64,000 nt of DNA from Phoma sp. XZ068 (lineage: Eukaryota; Ascomycota; Dothideomycetes; Pleosporales; Didymellaceae). Positions within the stretch are counted from its first letter, which is position 1, and the number at the start of each line of letters is the position of its first letter. Of this stretch, positions 10,922 through 23,412 are shown in pieces. The position numbers were made by a program, and so were the translations under genes. Below the pieces are notes generated by a model. It was not told the origin of the DNA, did not search any database, and was given only the letters and a program-made list of their open reading frames with translations. The DNA is taken from positions 124,001-188,000 of the forward strand of contig RBKR01000008.1 of NCBI GenBank assembly GCA_004835665.1, read 5' to 3'.

Positions 10922-12049
10922 GTTGTAAACGTGTTTGAGGACATGAAGTTTTGTTGAGCAGCTCTGGACAGGATGACTTTGGGAGGCTCTTTTCTTTTGC
11001 TTTATACACTGTTGCATAGCGGGTACGAGTCAGTAGGGCGACTCATCTGGGTTCAATGGGCGTGCATGGGACATTCAGGGGTATCGATTGCGAGCAGAGA
11101 ATTATGCCAGCATCGAAGCTGGTGGCGTAGGCGGAAAAATATATCTGAATATTCAACCATTTGCTATTTCCTGTGTTCACTTATCCCACTTGCTGTTGTT
11201 CTCCCGGACCGTTAAACGTTACTAATACCAAAACCATGGTTCTCTCTTACAGTGATACATCCGGCACCCTCTTCACAGCCTTTCCCCATGGTCTACCAGA
11301 CAAGACCGCCCAGAAATCCACAGCACCATTCATTCAGAATCTCAGCCTACTCCATAGCGAACTCTATATAAACGTATTAACGAGCATTTGTTCAAAATTC
11401 ATCTATGTTCGACTTACTCTTGTAGTTCGTGGTCTGCTCTCTAACTTATTCTGGACACATCTCCCTACAGGTGATCTGGGTAGAACTTGGAACCCAAGAG
11501 CGGATGCTTTGTCTTACCTCTACGCCGGAAATATTAGAGCCGGAAACGAAACTGATTGGTAGGATGGCACCTTGTCCAATGATACAGCTGTTATCTGTCC
11601 TGGGCCTTACTCTGCCTACTTGAGTCTCGGTCATCGAACAACCAAAGTCCTGACAACGCTTCACATGCCTTATGCCTTGGAGTGGAAGGCAACGAGAACG
11701 CATTCCAATTGTATACTCTGGTCATCCCTCCATATTTCTACGGTTAGGGTCAAGGAGTCTGACATACTATAAGACGGAAACGGTCTACTCAATTACGCTG
11801 ATAACCTCGCTTGCTGCAATATGAATATCGAGATATTGATATAATACCAATTAATCGGTTCAAATCAGTCCTTATCAGACAACATTTATCGACCATTAAA
11901 ATGTGTGTATGCACCAGGATCGCTGAAGGGAGCTTACAACTACAGTTAGTAAATATAAATGTCAAACGTTTCTTCATAATACGCTTCATCTATTGCAGAT
12001 CCAAAACTGGTATTATCGTACTCTCATTACACATAATTAATATCTAAGC
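10922..12049. other. Intergenic between convergent Mex67-like and P450 genes
   Basis: 1.1 kb holding two 3' flanks. The part next to the P450 gene (about 11790-12050) is markedly A/T-rich compared with the surrounding DNA. I see no transposon, tRNA or convincing ORF. Confidence 0.55.
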
Positions 12050-13697
12050 TTAGTTGAACGTGATCTCACACCTGTGCGCCTTAGGCGCAATCAAGAAGAA
12101 ATTCTCAAATTCCATGCTCTCGGGTGTTGTGCTCGCCGCAAGCTTAACACCCTTCATCTCCCTGAACATGAATGCTACCGCGTACCTCAACTCCATGCGT
12201 GCAAGATGGATACCGATGCATGATCTCGCGCCAGCACCAAAGGGGTGGAACGCGGTTTTGGCTGCGGGGGAAAGGGCCTCGGCTGGGAAGCCTTCTTTCG
12301 AAGGAATCCAGCGGTAGGGGTTGAAGCTGATCTATGTCAGTGCGATGAAAGGGGAAAGCGGGGGGGGGGGGGGTGCTTACTTCAATGGGTCGCTCCAGAT
12401 CTTGGGGTCGCGGTGGAAGGTGTAGGCTTGTGTGTCGACGGTGACGCCTTGTGGGATGTAGAGTTCCGAGAACTTGGTTCCGCCTTGAGGTACCACACGA
12501 GGCAGACTACTAGGTGCGGCTCCATACAATCTGAGCGTCTCCTCAATTACTGCGTTCAGCAAAGGCAGGCTGATCAGATCGTTCTCGTTGAAACCTTCTC
12601 CCAGCGCGGCTACCTCTGCTTCCAGAGCAGCTTGTAGCTCAGGGCGCTGGAGGACAGCCCATGTAAGATAGGTCAGGGTGACTCCAGTGGTGTCAGTGCC
12701 GGCAATGATAACGTTCATGGCCTCGATCTTGACATCCATGTCATCGATATGGCCATCGCCCTCCTTCTCGCAGTCCTCGATGACCTTGGCGAAGATGTTG
12801 GCCTCGCCCTTTCGTGATCGTGCCATCTCTGCTGCACGGCCAGCACCTTGGAGGATGTACTCGTTTGCGTTGAACATCTCCTGTACAGCAGGGATAGGGA
12901 CGAATCTCAACACACGGAGGAAGGGCATCTCAACCATGATACCGGCACCCATAGTGAGCTTCTTGAGTACTCGGAGGAACTGGTTTTGCTGTGAAATTTG
13001 TGAGCACAGCACTTGTTTTGTTCAGAAACGGCACTTACATGTCCTGTCTCCAGCATACCAAACGACTCTCCGAAGGCCAGGTGCGCACTGACATCGGAAG
13101 CAAGCAGCATCCACCAGTTGTACACATCCGCGGTACTCTTCGTGGCATCTGCCTTAATCTTGTTTACAGCAAGAAGCGCTTTCTCTCTTACGGTAGACTC
13201 CCAATTCTCGACAAGGTAGGTTCTACTGAACGAGCGGGACAACAGCTTCCTCCTAGGACCATGTTCGCGAGGATCAAGCATTGTGAAAACACCCGCCTTG
13301 GGAAAGTTGGCCAATCGTAAATACCAGTCGCTCTTCATGTATTTCGTGCCGATCTTGTGAATCTCTTTGAAGGCATCGAGATCCGCCACACCGACCTCGT
13401 TGGGCGATAGTCGAACAACCGGGCCATACTTCTTGTGAAGCGCGTCGATATAGAAGATTCTTTGGCCGGAAACGACTGCACGCTTCAGTCTGAGATGAGT
13501 GAAGCGGGTGTACCAAGGCCCCGGAAGATGCCTTGTAGGGCACGTGAGACCCACGTAGAGGAACTGCACAATCAGCTTCAAGTAAGGACGGAGAATTCGG
13601 CGGAACATACCCGGAGAGTAAGCAGTGTAAGGCACAACACGGTGAAGTGCAAAGGGTTGAACCCACCAGGGGGGTTTTCTTTGGCAGGTGGAACCAT
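12050..13697 (-). CDS. Cytochrome P450 monooxygenase, membrane-anchored, pathway unknown
   Basis: Heme-thiolate monooxygenase of the fungal microsomal type. Preferred model: exons 13611-13697, 13039-13563, 12381-12988 and 12050-12326, giving 498 residues. The first intron (47 nt, GTATGT...GTGCAG) joins a hydrophobic N-terminal anchor (HFTVLCLTLLTLR) to FLYVGLTCPTRHLPGPW, the proline hinge. Without it an alternative start at 13635 is possible. All P450 signatures are present: I-helix AGTDTT, ExxR in EETLRLYG, FNPYRW, and the heme loop FHPFGAGARSCIG with the cysteine ligand. It stands alone, with no neighbouring synthase or transporter, so neither substrate nor pathway can be inferred. The last intron holds a 14-base homopolymer. 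Confidence 0.93.
12360..12373. repeat. 14-base G homopolymer inside P450 intron 3
   Basis: Fourteen consecutive G on the plus strand, which are C in the P450 transcript, starting a few bases after the GTAAGC donor. It lies wholly in the 54-nt intron 12327-12380, so length changes would not shift the reading frame. Such runs are prone to sequencing and replication slippage. Confidence 0.9.
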
Positions 13698-15185
13698 TTT
13701 GGCTGTGCTTAAGTGACGTTCGAAGTTAGTAACGCTGAATTAGTTGAGCACTGATAAGTGACCAAGGTAGTCACTGAGCTTCATATATCTTAATCATAGC
13801 TATCCGTTTTGGTAACGGTGAATCTGGGGATCCGAGATGCTTGACTTCCTAATTAAGCGAGCGGGTATCATGCTGTGCCTTCGAAATCTGACCGCAGCGA
13901 ATACGATTCTTTCGAGCCGGCAGGGCTGTCTGACCTAAGCTTGGCCCAATTGTCTAGCCGGAGGCACCTCCATGATGTCCCATCGTAGCATTTCTCGGCT
14001 GCAGGCTCGGCGACAGTATTGGAATTGGCGCTGGTTTCCATCGTGGTTATCGTAATACAGTTGAATGTTGATGGGCGCAGGTCGGAAGCGCGTTACGGCA
14101 GCTCGGATGGTGCGGCTGCAAGATGTTATGCTGCTCGGGGTTCATATCTTCGGTCCTGTAAAAGCTTGACGAAGCTTAGTAGTCAAGTTTCAACGAGTAG
14201 AAGCGTTGCATTTCTTTCAGGTGCCCGTATCAGGTTAAGCAGGATGATCAGTAGCTCGCTGTGATGTTCCAACATGTTCGGGCTCCCCGCACAAAGTCCG
14301 GAACCCATTCCCGCCAAGGGACATAAGCGGCTGCTCGTTGACCCATACAGGAGGCTTCAAGGTTACCCGCAGGTCGAATATCATAATTTGCCTAAGGTCG
14401 CAGGCGGAGCGCAGCGTCGGTGCTGCTATTTTGGCATCGGACATGCGAGACACGGCTGCGTCAATCAGCAAGCTCTCAAACCTTGGTTGCACCTAGAGGG
14501 ACTGGAGCTATCACGCTTGGGCTGAAAGACGCAAACATTAGTATTGACAGGCGAATAATTTATTGGGCAAAGCAGTATGCAAGTGATGGGATACGCTCTT
14601 GCTTCCATGCCAGTGCATATTCTCCGCCTTAACCCTTGAAATTGATAAAACTCCGACGTCCTTCTGCTCAGCAACCTGTGTTTACCGTAAGTGTTTTGCA
14701 ACGAATTCCTCCATTGGGGCGTAGCAAAAGGACGAAGCATTAAATGAAGAGCCTCAAATGATAACGACACATGATCCGGTAAGGCGTGGTACAGTACCCG
14801 ACAAATATGGGTCTGTCGCAACAGCAAAGCAATGTGTCTAAGGACGGTCCAAGGACATCAAGCAAACACCTAACGTAAAGAAATCCTCAGCAGCTCGTCG
14901 TTCAACCTCTACCGCCGAACAAAATTGCAAAAATATGTAGCAAGAAGGGCGACTATAAGTTATCACAATTCGGACTAAACTGAGACTGCTGCGGAGTAGA
15001 TCTGATTGGTCCGAAAGATGCTCAATTGCTCGTAACTTGCTGAAGCGAACCTCGGGACAAGTCGATCAACACCGTCCAGAATCCTACAACCCCATCATTG
15101 CGTAACTTGACTCAGACATCTCGCAGTCTTCGAGTACAAACACAGCTCGTACATTCTCAAACACTCACCCCTAGCAGTCTTTACC
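13698..15185. other. Divergent intergenic region between P450 and GNAT genes
   Basis: About 1.5 kb with the promoters of both genes. Small open frames exist (for example 14465-14827 on the minus strand) but none looks like a protein. No repeats or RNA genes recognised. Confidence 0.55.
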
Positions 15186-16229
15186 ATGGAAGTCCACGAG
15201 CACACCCCCACATCACCAATCCTCCAAAAAGCTCTAAAATCCTCTCTTCCATACAGCGTCAGTCTGGTCTACCGCACTCAACACGCCAACCAGTCGGAGC
15301 ACGCACACATCCTATCAACCATCCCTCCCTCAGCCACATCCGTACCAACATGCTGGGCAGCATCTTACATTGACCGGTCCGCACGCCCAGGAACCGAACT
15401 ATGGCTCTTCGCCTCCGGAGAAGACCCCAATCACCCCGCTCCCTCAAGCGGGGGATTCTGCTCAGAGTGTAGACTCGCCGTGCTATCGCTGCTAGACACC
15501 ATGTCTACACTCCCGCTTCCCCCTCTCCACCCAGACGAGCACAGAAGTCTTGAAATGGCAAAGCTGCATGAGAAAGAACACCCAGAGTCTGGACCTGATG
15601 TTGTCTACGCCGTCGCCCCGGGGACGTACATGCGGCACCTACTCTGGCCCAGCGTCGTCCTGCTGGGCGCGTGCCACCACGCGCTCGTGCAAATCTGTCG
15701 CGAGGCGGGTGTGATTCGCCCGGAATTCCCCAGCGCGAATAACGTTTTGAATAAGTTCTTATTCAGGATCCAGGACCTGCCGAGCGTGAGGGAGCTGCCG
15801 CAGGGACTGAGGTGGGGCGAGATGAGGGAAAGGGATCTCCCCACTGTGCAGGCGCGGACGAGTATCCCGCGGCCGACGCGCACGCTGGTGAGTATGAAGA
15901 GTAAGGGCGTGTTTGAAGAGGCTACGGATAAGCCTGTGGCGTGGACGTTTCTGGGGCTGGATGGGAGTCTGACGACGCTGCATACGGAGCCCGAGTGGAG
16001 GGGTAAGGGTATTGCGAAGGCGGTTGCGGCGAAGGTTATTGGCGAGTGTGCGCCGGGACTGGCAGTGGATGACGAGGGGACGGCATGGTCTCATGCGGAT
16101 GTTTATGTGGGCAATGTGCAGAGCGAGAGTGTGTGTAGGAGTCTGGGTGGGAAGACGATGTGGGAGCATTATTGGGTGAGGATAGACCTCGCGAAGGCAG
16201 GATCACTGACGAAACAAGCATCACAGTAG
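15186..16229 (+). CDS. GNAT-like acetyltransferase-fold protein (FR47-like C-terminal domain)
   Basis: Single-exon gene of 347 residues. The C-terminal third shows the GNAT core: a beta strand VAWTFLGLDGSLTTLHTEPEWRG followed by the acetyl-CoA loop RGKGIAKAVAAKVI (R-x-x-G-x-G/A, about residues 270-285), then HADVYVGNVQSESVCRSLGGK, which resembles the N-x-x-S-x-x-x-x-x-x-x-G end of the fold. The N-terminal 200 residues are not recognised and contain a conserved-looking WASYIDRSARPGTELWLFAS segment. Many fungi carry such two-part GNAT-like proteins of unknown substrate. The start at 15186 is the first ATG of the long frame and sits soon after an A-rich leader. Substrate unknown. Confidence 0.78.
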   Translation: MEVHEHTPTSPILQKALKSSLPYSVSLVYRTQHANQSEHAHILSTIPPSATSVPTCWAASYIDRSARPGTELWLFASGEDPNHPAPSSGGFCSECRLAVLSLLDTMSTLPLPPLHPDEHRSLEMAKLHEKEHPESGPDVVYAVAPGTYMRHLLWPSVVLLGACHHALVQICREAGVIRPEFPSANNVLNKFLFRIQDLPSVRELPQGLRWGEMRERDLPTVQARTSIPRPTRTLVSMKSKGVFEEATDKPVAWTFLGLDGSLTTLHTEPEWRGKGIAKAVAAKVIGECAPGLAVDDEGTAWSHADVYVGNVQSESVCRSLGGKTMWEHYWVRIDLAKAGSLTKQASQ

Positions 16230-16618
16230 ACGGTAGACATAGATCACGCATAAAGAGTTGATGGTGGGTCGAAGAATCTTGGATATCTGATTATTGGTCA
16301 GCCTCGTGCTCTCCGAAGTATGAAGTTCGAATAAGTTGAGAATGAAGTGCTCAGGAAAAAATTAGAGTTGTGTTGCGTTTAGATCCTCATGGAGATCAGG
16401 GTTAAAAAATTATCATCATCGCGGGGTGGTAAAGAGAGAGGGTTAAGCTTACCATTTGCTGAGTGAATGCTGCTGCTTGAACAAGCATCACATGCAGTCA
16501 GTTGAATCGTGAGGTTCATCTTATCGTATTTTCGTTGGCTCTATATCATCAAGACGTAGCTCGACAGGCCGTGGCCGTGCGAGGTGATCTCTGACATAAT
16601 CGATGCGAACGCACATAC
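16230..16618. other. Intergenic between convergent GNAT and RPP0 genes
   Basis: 389 bp containing the two 3' flanks. Nothing else recognised. Confidence 0.6.
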
Positions 16619-17617
16619 TTAGTCGAAGAGACCGAAGCCCATGTCATCATCCTCGGACTCCTCCTTCTCCTCCTCCTTGGCAGCCTCAGGGGCGGCCTCG
16701 GCAGCGCCGCCGGAAGGAGCAGCGCCAGCGGCAGGGCCAGCGGAGGCGTACTTGTCGGGGTTGGCAATGCGGTCCTTGAGCTCGGCAATCTCCTCCCACT
16801 CGTAGCTGGTCTCAATGGCGACAGAGAGAACCTTCTTGTAGGAGTTGACGACGGAGTGCATGACGGAGGGCAGGGTGGGGAAGTTGGCAGCCAGCGAGAT
16901 GGAGGCAATGGTAGCGATGGCGCTAGAGAAAGCCTTCAGGAGCTGGGACTCCTCAATGTCCAGGACGGAGGCAGCGAAGGTGTTGCCGTTGTCGTAGATC
17001 TGGTAGATACCCATACCGTAGGTGAAGGGAGAGATGTTCAACATGTTGAGCAGGGTAGCCTCGGAGGCACCGACCTTGCTGCCGGCCTCAACGAGCTTGA
17101 GGTCGGAAGTAATTTCGATGGTACCACGGGCAATCTTGGTGGGGACACCGAGGGCCTGGAAGAAAGAGGTCTTACCAGGCTCCATACCAGTGTTACCAGC
17201 GGGGACGTAGACATCGCCAGGGGCGACGGCACCGGCACGAGCGGGGGCGGCGACACGGTTGGAGAGGATCTTGTCACGGATGTCCTTGAGGTCACCGTTG
17301 GTGAAGACGAAACCGACGTTGCCTATTCATTTGTCAATGGCGTGCGCGGAGCTGGGCGCGGAGCTGGACTTACCCTTGACGTGGGGAAGGAGACGCTCGT
17401 ACTCGGGGGAGTCGTTGATGAGACCCTTGAGCGCACGGCGGACCATGGTGTTCTTGCCCATCAGGACAACACCCTCACCGCGGAGGGACTGACGGATCTC
17501 GTGCATCTGCTGCGACGAGACATTGTCGACGGTGACGATGAAGATGGAGGAGTACTCCTTGAGGAGCACCTCGAGCTTCTCGAAGTAAGCGGCCTTGGTT
17601 TCTTTCTTGCCCCCCAT
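16619..17617 (-). CDS. RPP0: 60S acidic ribosomal protein P0
   Basis: Ribosomal stalk base protein (uL10) that binds 28S rRNA and anchors the P1/P2 dimers. Exons 17374-17617 and 16619-17322 with a 51-nt intron give 315 residues, the usual size. The N-terminus [16 protein letters not shown] and the conserved [27 protein letters not shown] and [14 protein letters not shown] blocks are clear. The C-terminus is an Ala-rich hinge followed by the acidic stalk tail [14 protein letters not shown], the binding site for translation factors. It is divergent from TRM82 with only 195 bp between start codons. Codon use is strongly C-ending, as expected for a highly expressed gene. Confidence 0.99.
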
Positions 17618-17812
17618 TGTGTTCGGTGTGACGCAAAGGGATGTTTAAGGTCTTTAGTTTTGTGAGATGGTGTTGATGGTTTCGTCAGCCGCAAGCTTCG
17701 CGAAGTCAAAATTGTATGTGTGGCGTGGCTCGTGCGTCACGCTAGCCACACACGGCTCCATGCAAAAGTAGTGACCCTCCCGACCAGGTCGATGATGAAC
17801 GTAAACTTAAAG
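17618..17812. promoter_or_regulatory. Shared divergent promoter RPP0 / TRM82
   Basis: Only 195 bp separate the start codons of two translation-related genes transcribed away from each other, so their core promoters must overlap. I do not recognise a specific factor site. Confidence 0.55.
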
Positions 17813-19479
17813 ATGGCTTTACCTTACCAGTGTCTTGCTGCTCGTGAGTCTACAGAGATTGGGCCCGGTGGATGGACGCTTTTTGGCGCATGCGGCTCTA
17901 CGCTCGTTGCACAGTCCAGCAGTGGAGGTACCTCTACATGGACGAAGCCTGATGAACCTGTGACCGTGAGTGGTGCATTTTCATGTTGTCGTGGTTGCAA
18001 CAGACTGTGAATGATATGCAGGAGAAATGAAAACAAGCTAATATGAACAGGTTCCCCAGCCCAAGGATGAAGAAACAGAAGGCCCGCCGGAGAAGAAAGT
18101 CAAACTGTCGCAACCACCTAAACAGCAAAAGGCGAATTTCACCAACTTAATCGTCTCAAGCGATGGAAAGTACCTGGTTGGCGTCACCGGCGAGGACAAG
18201 TGCATCCGAGTTTTTGAGACCGACATTCAAAACCAGTTAAGGCAACTCAGCGAAAGGTATAGACACTTGAATCACTTCAGTACGAAAGCTGATCTTCCCC
18301 AGATGCATGACAAGAAGGCCCTGCTCTATCGCGCTAACATCAGACGACTCGATAATACTATGTGCAGACAAGTTTGGAGATGTCTACTCGCTGCCTCTGC
18401 TTCCCTCTCCAGACTACCAAGCACCTGAAGTTCCCGCACCGGAGCCAACTGAGGAGCCTGAGTGGGTTCCCTCCGCGACTGTGCTCACCGTCCACTCTGG
18501 AAGAAATCGCAAGACCCTGGAGGACCAGCTGAAGCAGAAGAAGAAAGGTCCAGCGCCTCCCAAGGACGAAATGAAGTTCGAACATCAGCTTCTACTGGGT
18601 CACGTCTCCATGCTCACAGATATCGTCAACGTCAAGGTGGATACTCGCAGCTACATCATCACGGCTGACCGAGATGAGCATATCCGCGTTTCTCGGGGAG
18701 TACCGCAAGCGCACATCATCGAGGGCTTCTGCTATGGCCACGAAGCTTTCATCAGCAAGCTGTGCGTCACTCAATCTGGTTTGCTCGTATCTGGCGGTGG
18801 AGATGCAGATCTGTACGTTTGGGACTGGCAAAACTACAAGCTTGTTGAAAAGCTGCCTCTCCTGGATGCTGTGGCGGACCATCTTAAGTCTCGCCCTGAG
18901 CTGGAAGTGGGAGAGATCTCAAAGGTTGCAGTGTCTGGTATCTGGAGCGTGCCGCATCAGGATGAGATTCTGGTGGCTTGTGAGGGCATCCCCGCTCTAT
19001 TCTCGTTCAAGATTGCCGCAACGACAAATACTGGCAGCGCGACAACAGAATTTAGCCACGCAGTAGGACTCAAAGGCAATGCACTGGCTGTTGCCTTCCT
19101 GCCGACAGCGGTGGTTGTCTCAATCGACCATGTGCACAAGCCCGGTTCTACCAAGGAAGTCCGCGAAGACAAGGTAAGACATGTAGCAACTACGGTGGCG
19201 TCGAGTTGACTGACAATTCCACAGGATGTATCTCGTCTCCAGTGCTTCTCTGCGCAAGAAGACGGCAAATGGCACGAGGACGCTCACACAGCCGAGGCAT
19301 TGAAATCCTTCCACGACCAGGTCTTCGATGTCGAGGTTGGCACAATCGGCAGCGGCGACGTTGCAAGTGGGCCGTCCGCCGGCAACGGAAAGGGTCCAGG
19401 GTCGGCAGATGATAAAGCACTGCGAGACATGCTCTACAATGTGGAGAATCTGAGGAAGCGTCCAGGCGCCGAGGATTAG
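17813..19479 (+). CDS. TRM82: tRNA (guanine-N7)-methyltransferase non-catalytic WD40 subunit Trm82
   Basis: Partner of Trm8 in forming m7G46 in tRNA (WDR4 in animals). Four exons are inferred: 17813-17965, 18051-18256, 18303-19173 and 19225-19479, giving 494 residues. WD40-type strands are visible in LIVSSDGKYLVGVTGEDKCIRVFE, IALTSDDSIILCADKFGDVYSLP, ADRDEHIRVSRGVPQAHIIEGFCYGHEAFISKL and LLVSGGGDADLYVWDW; the RDEHIRVSR and GHEAFIS motifs are typical of Trm82. The 5' end includes a short poorly conserved exon and an 85-nt first intron with two possible acceptors; the later one keeps frame. The P0/TRM82 divergent pair shares one short promoter. Confidence 0.95.
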
Positions 19480-19766
19480 GTGCTAGTGCGATAACGCTAC
19501 AAGTGACAAAGCTGCCCCTTTGGCTGCATGTGTCGTGCATGTGCGTGATCAAGGATGACGTGTGACGTGGGAGGCTCTGGACCCTACTGTGTTATCAGAT
19601 CCGAGCAGCAGCCGGCAACATTGGCAGGGGCATCTTCACATTGTGGACATGTTGGGCCATAAAGAGTACATAGCAGAGAAAATTCGCACACAATAGACCT
19701 CAACATTACTATATGCAGACGCATCTTGTTTCAAGTGTGCATGAGCGGTGACTACGGTGATATGTG

Positions 19767-19865
19767 CACAAGCGTAATTAGATTGAGTGTAGCAGAGCGG
19801 AGGAAGTCGAAATCCTTACACAAGCGTAATCAGATCGAGTGTAGCAGCGCGAAAGAAGTCGAAAT
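19767..19865. repeat. 52-bp-period imperfect tandem duplication
   Basis: The 47-bp blocks 19767-19813 and 19819-19865 both start cacaagcgtaat and end gaagtcgaaat, with about five substitutions between them. They lie roughly 700 bp upstream of the TRR1 ATG. Confidence 0.9.
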
Positions 19866-20139
19866 GCAAATGCAAGGACAGGCGGTAGTGGCCGAGGCTA
19901 ATGAGTCGGTCGGAAAGGACGCCTCGCCGTGGTTGTGCCAGTTTTGCAGCAGCAAGCCTGCGAGCAGTGGTGGAGTGGGTATGATGGGAGTCTAGTACTC
20001 TGCGATTTCTCAGCCGATTATCATCAAGCCAGCCCGAGCGGCGCCGATGGCGTATGTGAGCACCAGCATTTTTTCCCTGGCCCTTCTCTCAAAAGTCACA
20101 ACAACACCACTACTCTGACATTGCAACCGTTCCGTCTAG

Positions 20140-20212
20140 GTGAGTGCGATTCTTGAGCTTCAGCGACTGCCACTGTCAAAAAGCCGCATTGCTAACATCG
20201 CGGGTCCTGCAG
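20140..20212 (+). other. Probable 5' UTR intron of TRR1
   Basis: A GTGAGT donor at 20140, a GCTAAC branch-like site and a CTGCAG acceptor at 20212 make a textbook 73-nt fungal intron in the leader. Transcript data would be needed to confirm it. Confidence 0.5.
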
Positions 20213-20553
20213 TACTGAACACCGTCGCGAACAACCCCTCTATCACTCGGCTCGCCGTTATACCTCTCCAACACCGCCAGGAACGTGCAGCACGCATTTC
20301 GCTGAAAGCACCGTCCAAATCTCTCTGCGCTACCGCCCCTCCCCGTGAGCCGCCCTCTGCGCAAACGTCCCACATCCCACCTTCGCGACCCACTTGCACC
20401 ACCGACACGCGACAGCCGCGCACGCCGCCAAACTGTTTGCCTCAATCTTCCGCCGCGTTACTCCTCGGTCACTATCTTTATTCTCGCTGCCTGTAGCTGC
20501 CGCTGCTTCTCATAACACGCGCACCACTCCTCTCGCGGGGCTTTCCAAGGTAG

Positions 20554-21805
<1,252 letters not shown>

Positions 21806-22154
21806 AATACAAGGCATGTTTCTTACGATATAGACTTGGGATGATCTTGGTGGTCATTTTGACTAGGATTTTGCATCGGATAGCGCAGGTTGGCTGGAGC
21901 CTTTTGCTTGTTGGCTCGCCATATGGCATAGACTTGGTTAGATATGGGTGACGTGCGCAATGGAAAAATGGAACTCATTGAATTGCAAGTTATGGGTATA
22001 ATTGATCGTGATAGTGTCCTTGGAACGTATGCCATGCCAGTGTCTGCTTCTATAAGATGGTGCATTGTGACGGGCGTAGATTTGTGCAGGGTTGAGCTGT
22101 CGCTGCTGTTGCTTTGGGTGGGTGGTGATCGAGGTATGCTGCTCCTGCCGAGCA
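21806..22154. other. Intergenic between convergent TRR1 and unknown gene
   Basis: 349 bp of 3' flanking sequence. No feature recognised. Confidence 0.6.
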
Positions 22155-22911
22155 TCAACCACGGTGCATGCTAGTTGCTTTGAGGAGATTCAGCGCACTC
22201 TCGAATGCTCTCACCACGTTAATGTCTGTGTTCGTTAATATATGTGCAAAGTAGAGAGTGACAGCGTTCTTACAGTGATTCCTCGTCCTCTCCAATTCAT
22301 CCTCATCATGCTGGACATACATCGTTCTCGTCCGAAGTCTGCTCAGGGTTAGCTTAGGCTTCAGATTGCGTGCGCCTACTGATGATACACACCTTTTGTA
22401 TGTCCTATCCGTCTCATGCTCGACACCTGAACTAGCCCAGACTTGAAAATACTGCCGCTGGTCAGTCACACCACAGGAGGTAAGCAAAAGCACACAGTAG
22501 TACCTCCATCAAGTCCGCCCACTGATTCATTAATGCAGCCTCCTCCTGGGTACAATCCTTGATCATCGCATGGTACCTGATATGCAGATCGTCCCAGTCA
22601 AAGTTGGCGATCGGAGCAGCAGGGTCGGCATCCTCATCGTCAGAGACCTCCTGCTTTGGTTCGACAACTGAATTGTCTTCTGAGTCGTCACGGTCACGCT
22701 GTGCTGAAGCTGGTCGCTCCGTGTCGTCAGAGTGTACGCGCTTGTGCCTAGGGCGTTTGGGTGTTTGCTGTGCCTCTGAGGTAGCTGCAGGCTCAGACTT
22801 TGAGGCGACATCATCCATCGGGGGCGTCGAATATTGAGTAAATTCTGGTGGTGAAGAGTAGAAAGGATACGCAGCTTCTTTGGGCAGAGACGACTCGCTC
22901 TCGTTGCTCAT
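22155..22911 (-). CDS. Small four-exon protein of unknown function
   Basis: I do not recognise the family. The model has exons 22504-22911, 22393-22451, 22274-22338 and 22155-22225 (introns 48-54 nt, all GT-AG, phases consistent), giving 200 residues. The first 95 residues are Ser/Pro/Asp/Glu-rich with a short basic patch (PKRPRHKRVHSDD) that could be a nuclear signal. The second half looks folded and mostly helical: NFDWDDLHIRYHAMIKD, EEAALMNQWADLMEYFQVW and INVVRAFESALNLLKA, with several Trp. Because all three introns interrupt this half and only one splice path keeps it open, I think it is a real gene. It converges on TRR1 and diverges from ATG14. Confidence 0.65.
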
Positions 22912-23412
22912 TCGAGACGCTGTTTGATGTGGTCAGTGCTGTGGGTGAGCAAACGATCAGGAGCAGTACAGCGTCTCCCACATCAAGGAGGCAAGGTACT
23001 GCGTGATCTCAAGTTTGACCGTCGTTCAGACAGTTGGTGAGTTCTCGTGAGATGTGAGCTGTTGAAGGGTGTTGTCTTCCGCAAACAACGCCATCCGTTT
23101 TCGGTCAGCGCAGCATGACGTGCGGAAGGTGCGTCTGACTCGCGCGCGCCTCGCGCCTGCTGCCTCCGTTACACGGCGATCTTCTGACCGCCAGGGACTC
23201 TCCTCTGCCTCGCGCTCGTCTCTCTTTCTCTCTGCATACTGCTATGACAACGTAGCTTGCCCAACAGAACTAACTATTGGCTGCCCCTGTCCATGGGTCT
23301 GTAATCACGCAACTTCCCCAGGGCATACCTCCACTCATCATGGTCCCGCGGTACTCTTCTCGGCCACCACTCCACGAACCTCAGGGAGGCGAAGTCACAT
23401 AACACCACCAAC
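22912..23412. other. Divergent promoter region between unknown gene and ATG14
   Basis: 501 bp with both promoters and leaders. The open frame 23069-23653 overlaps ATG14 in another frame and has no protein signature. Confidence 0.55.

Noticed and set aside
12050..16229. Secondary-metabolite cluster around the P450
   Set aside because: The only neighbours are a GNAT-like protein, a ribosomal protein and a Mex67-like protein. No synthase, transporter or cluster-type regulator is in view.
16856..17665. 269-codon plus-strand frame over RPP0
   Set aside because: Antisense to ribosomal P0; composition reflects reversed codons of a highly expressed gene.
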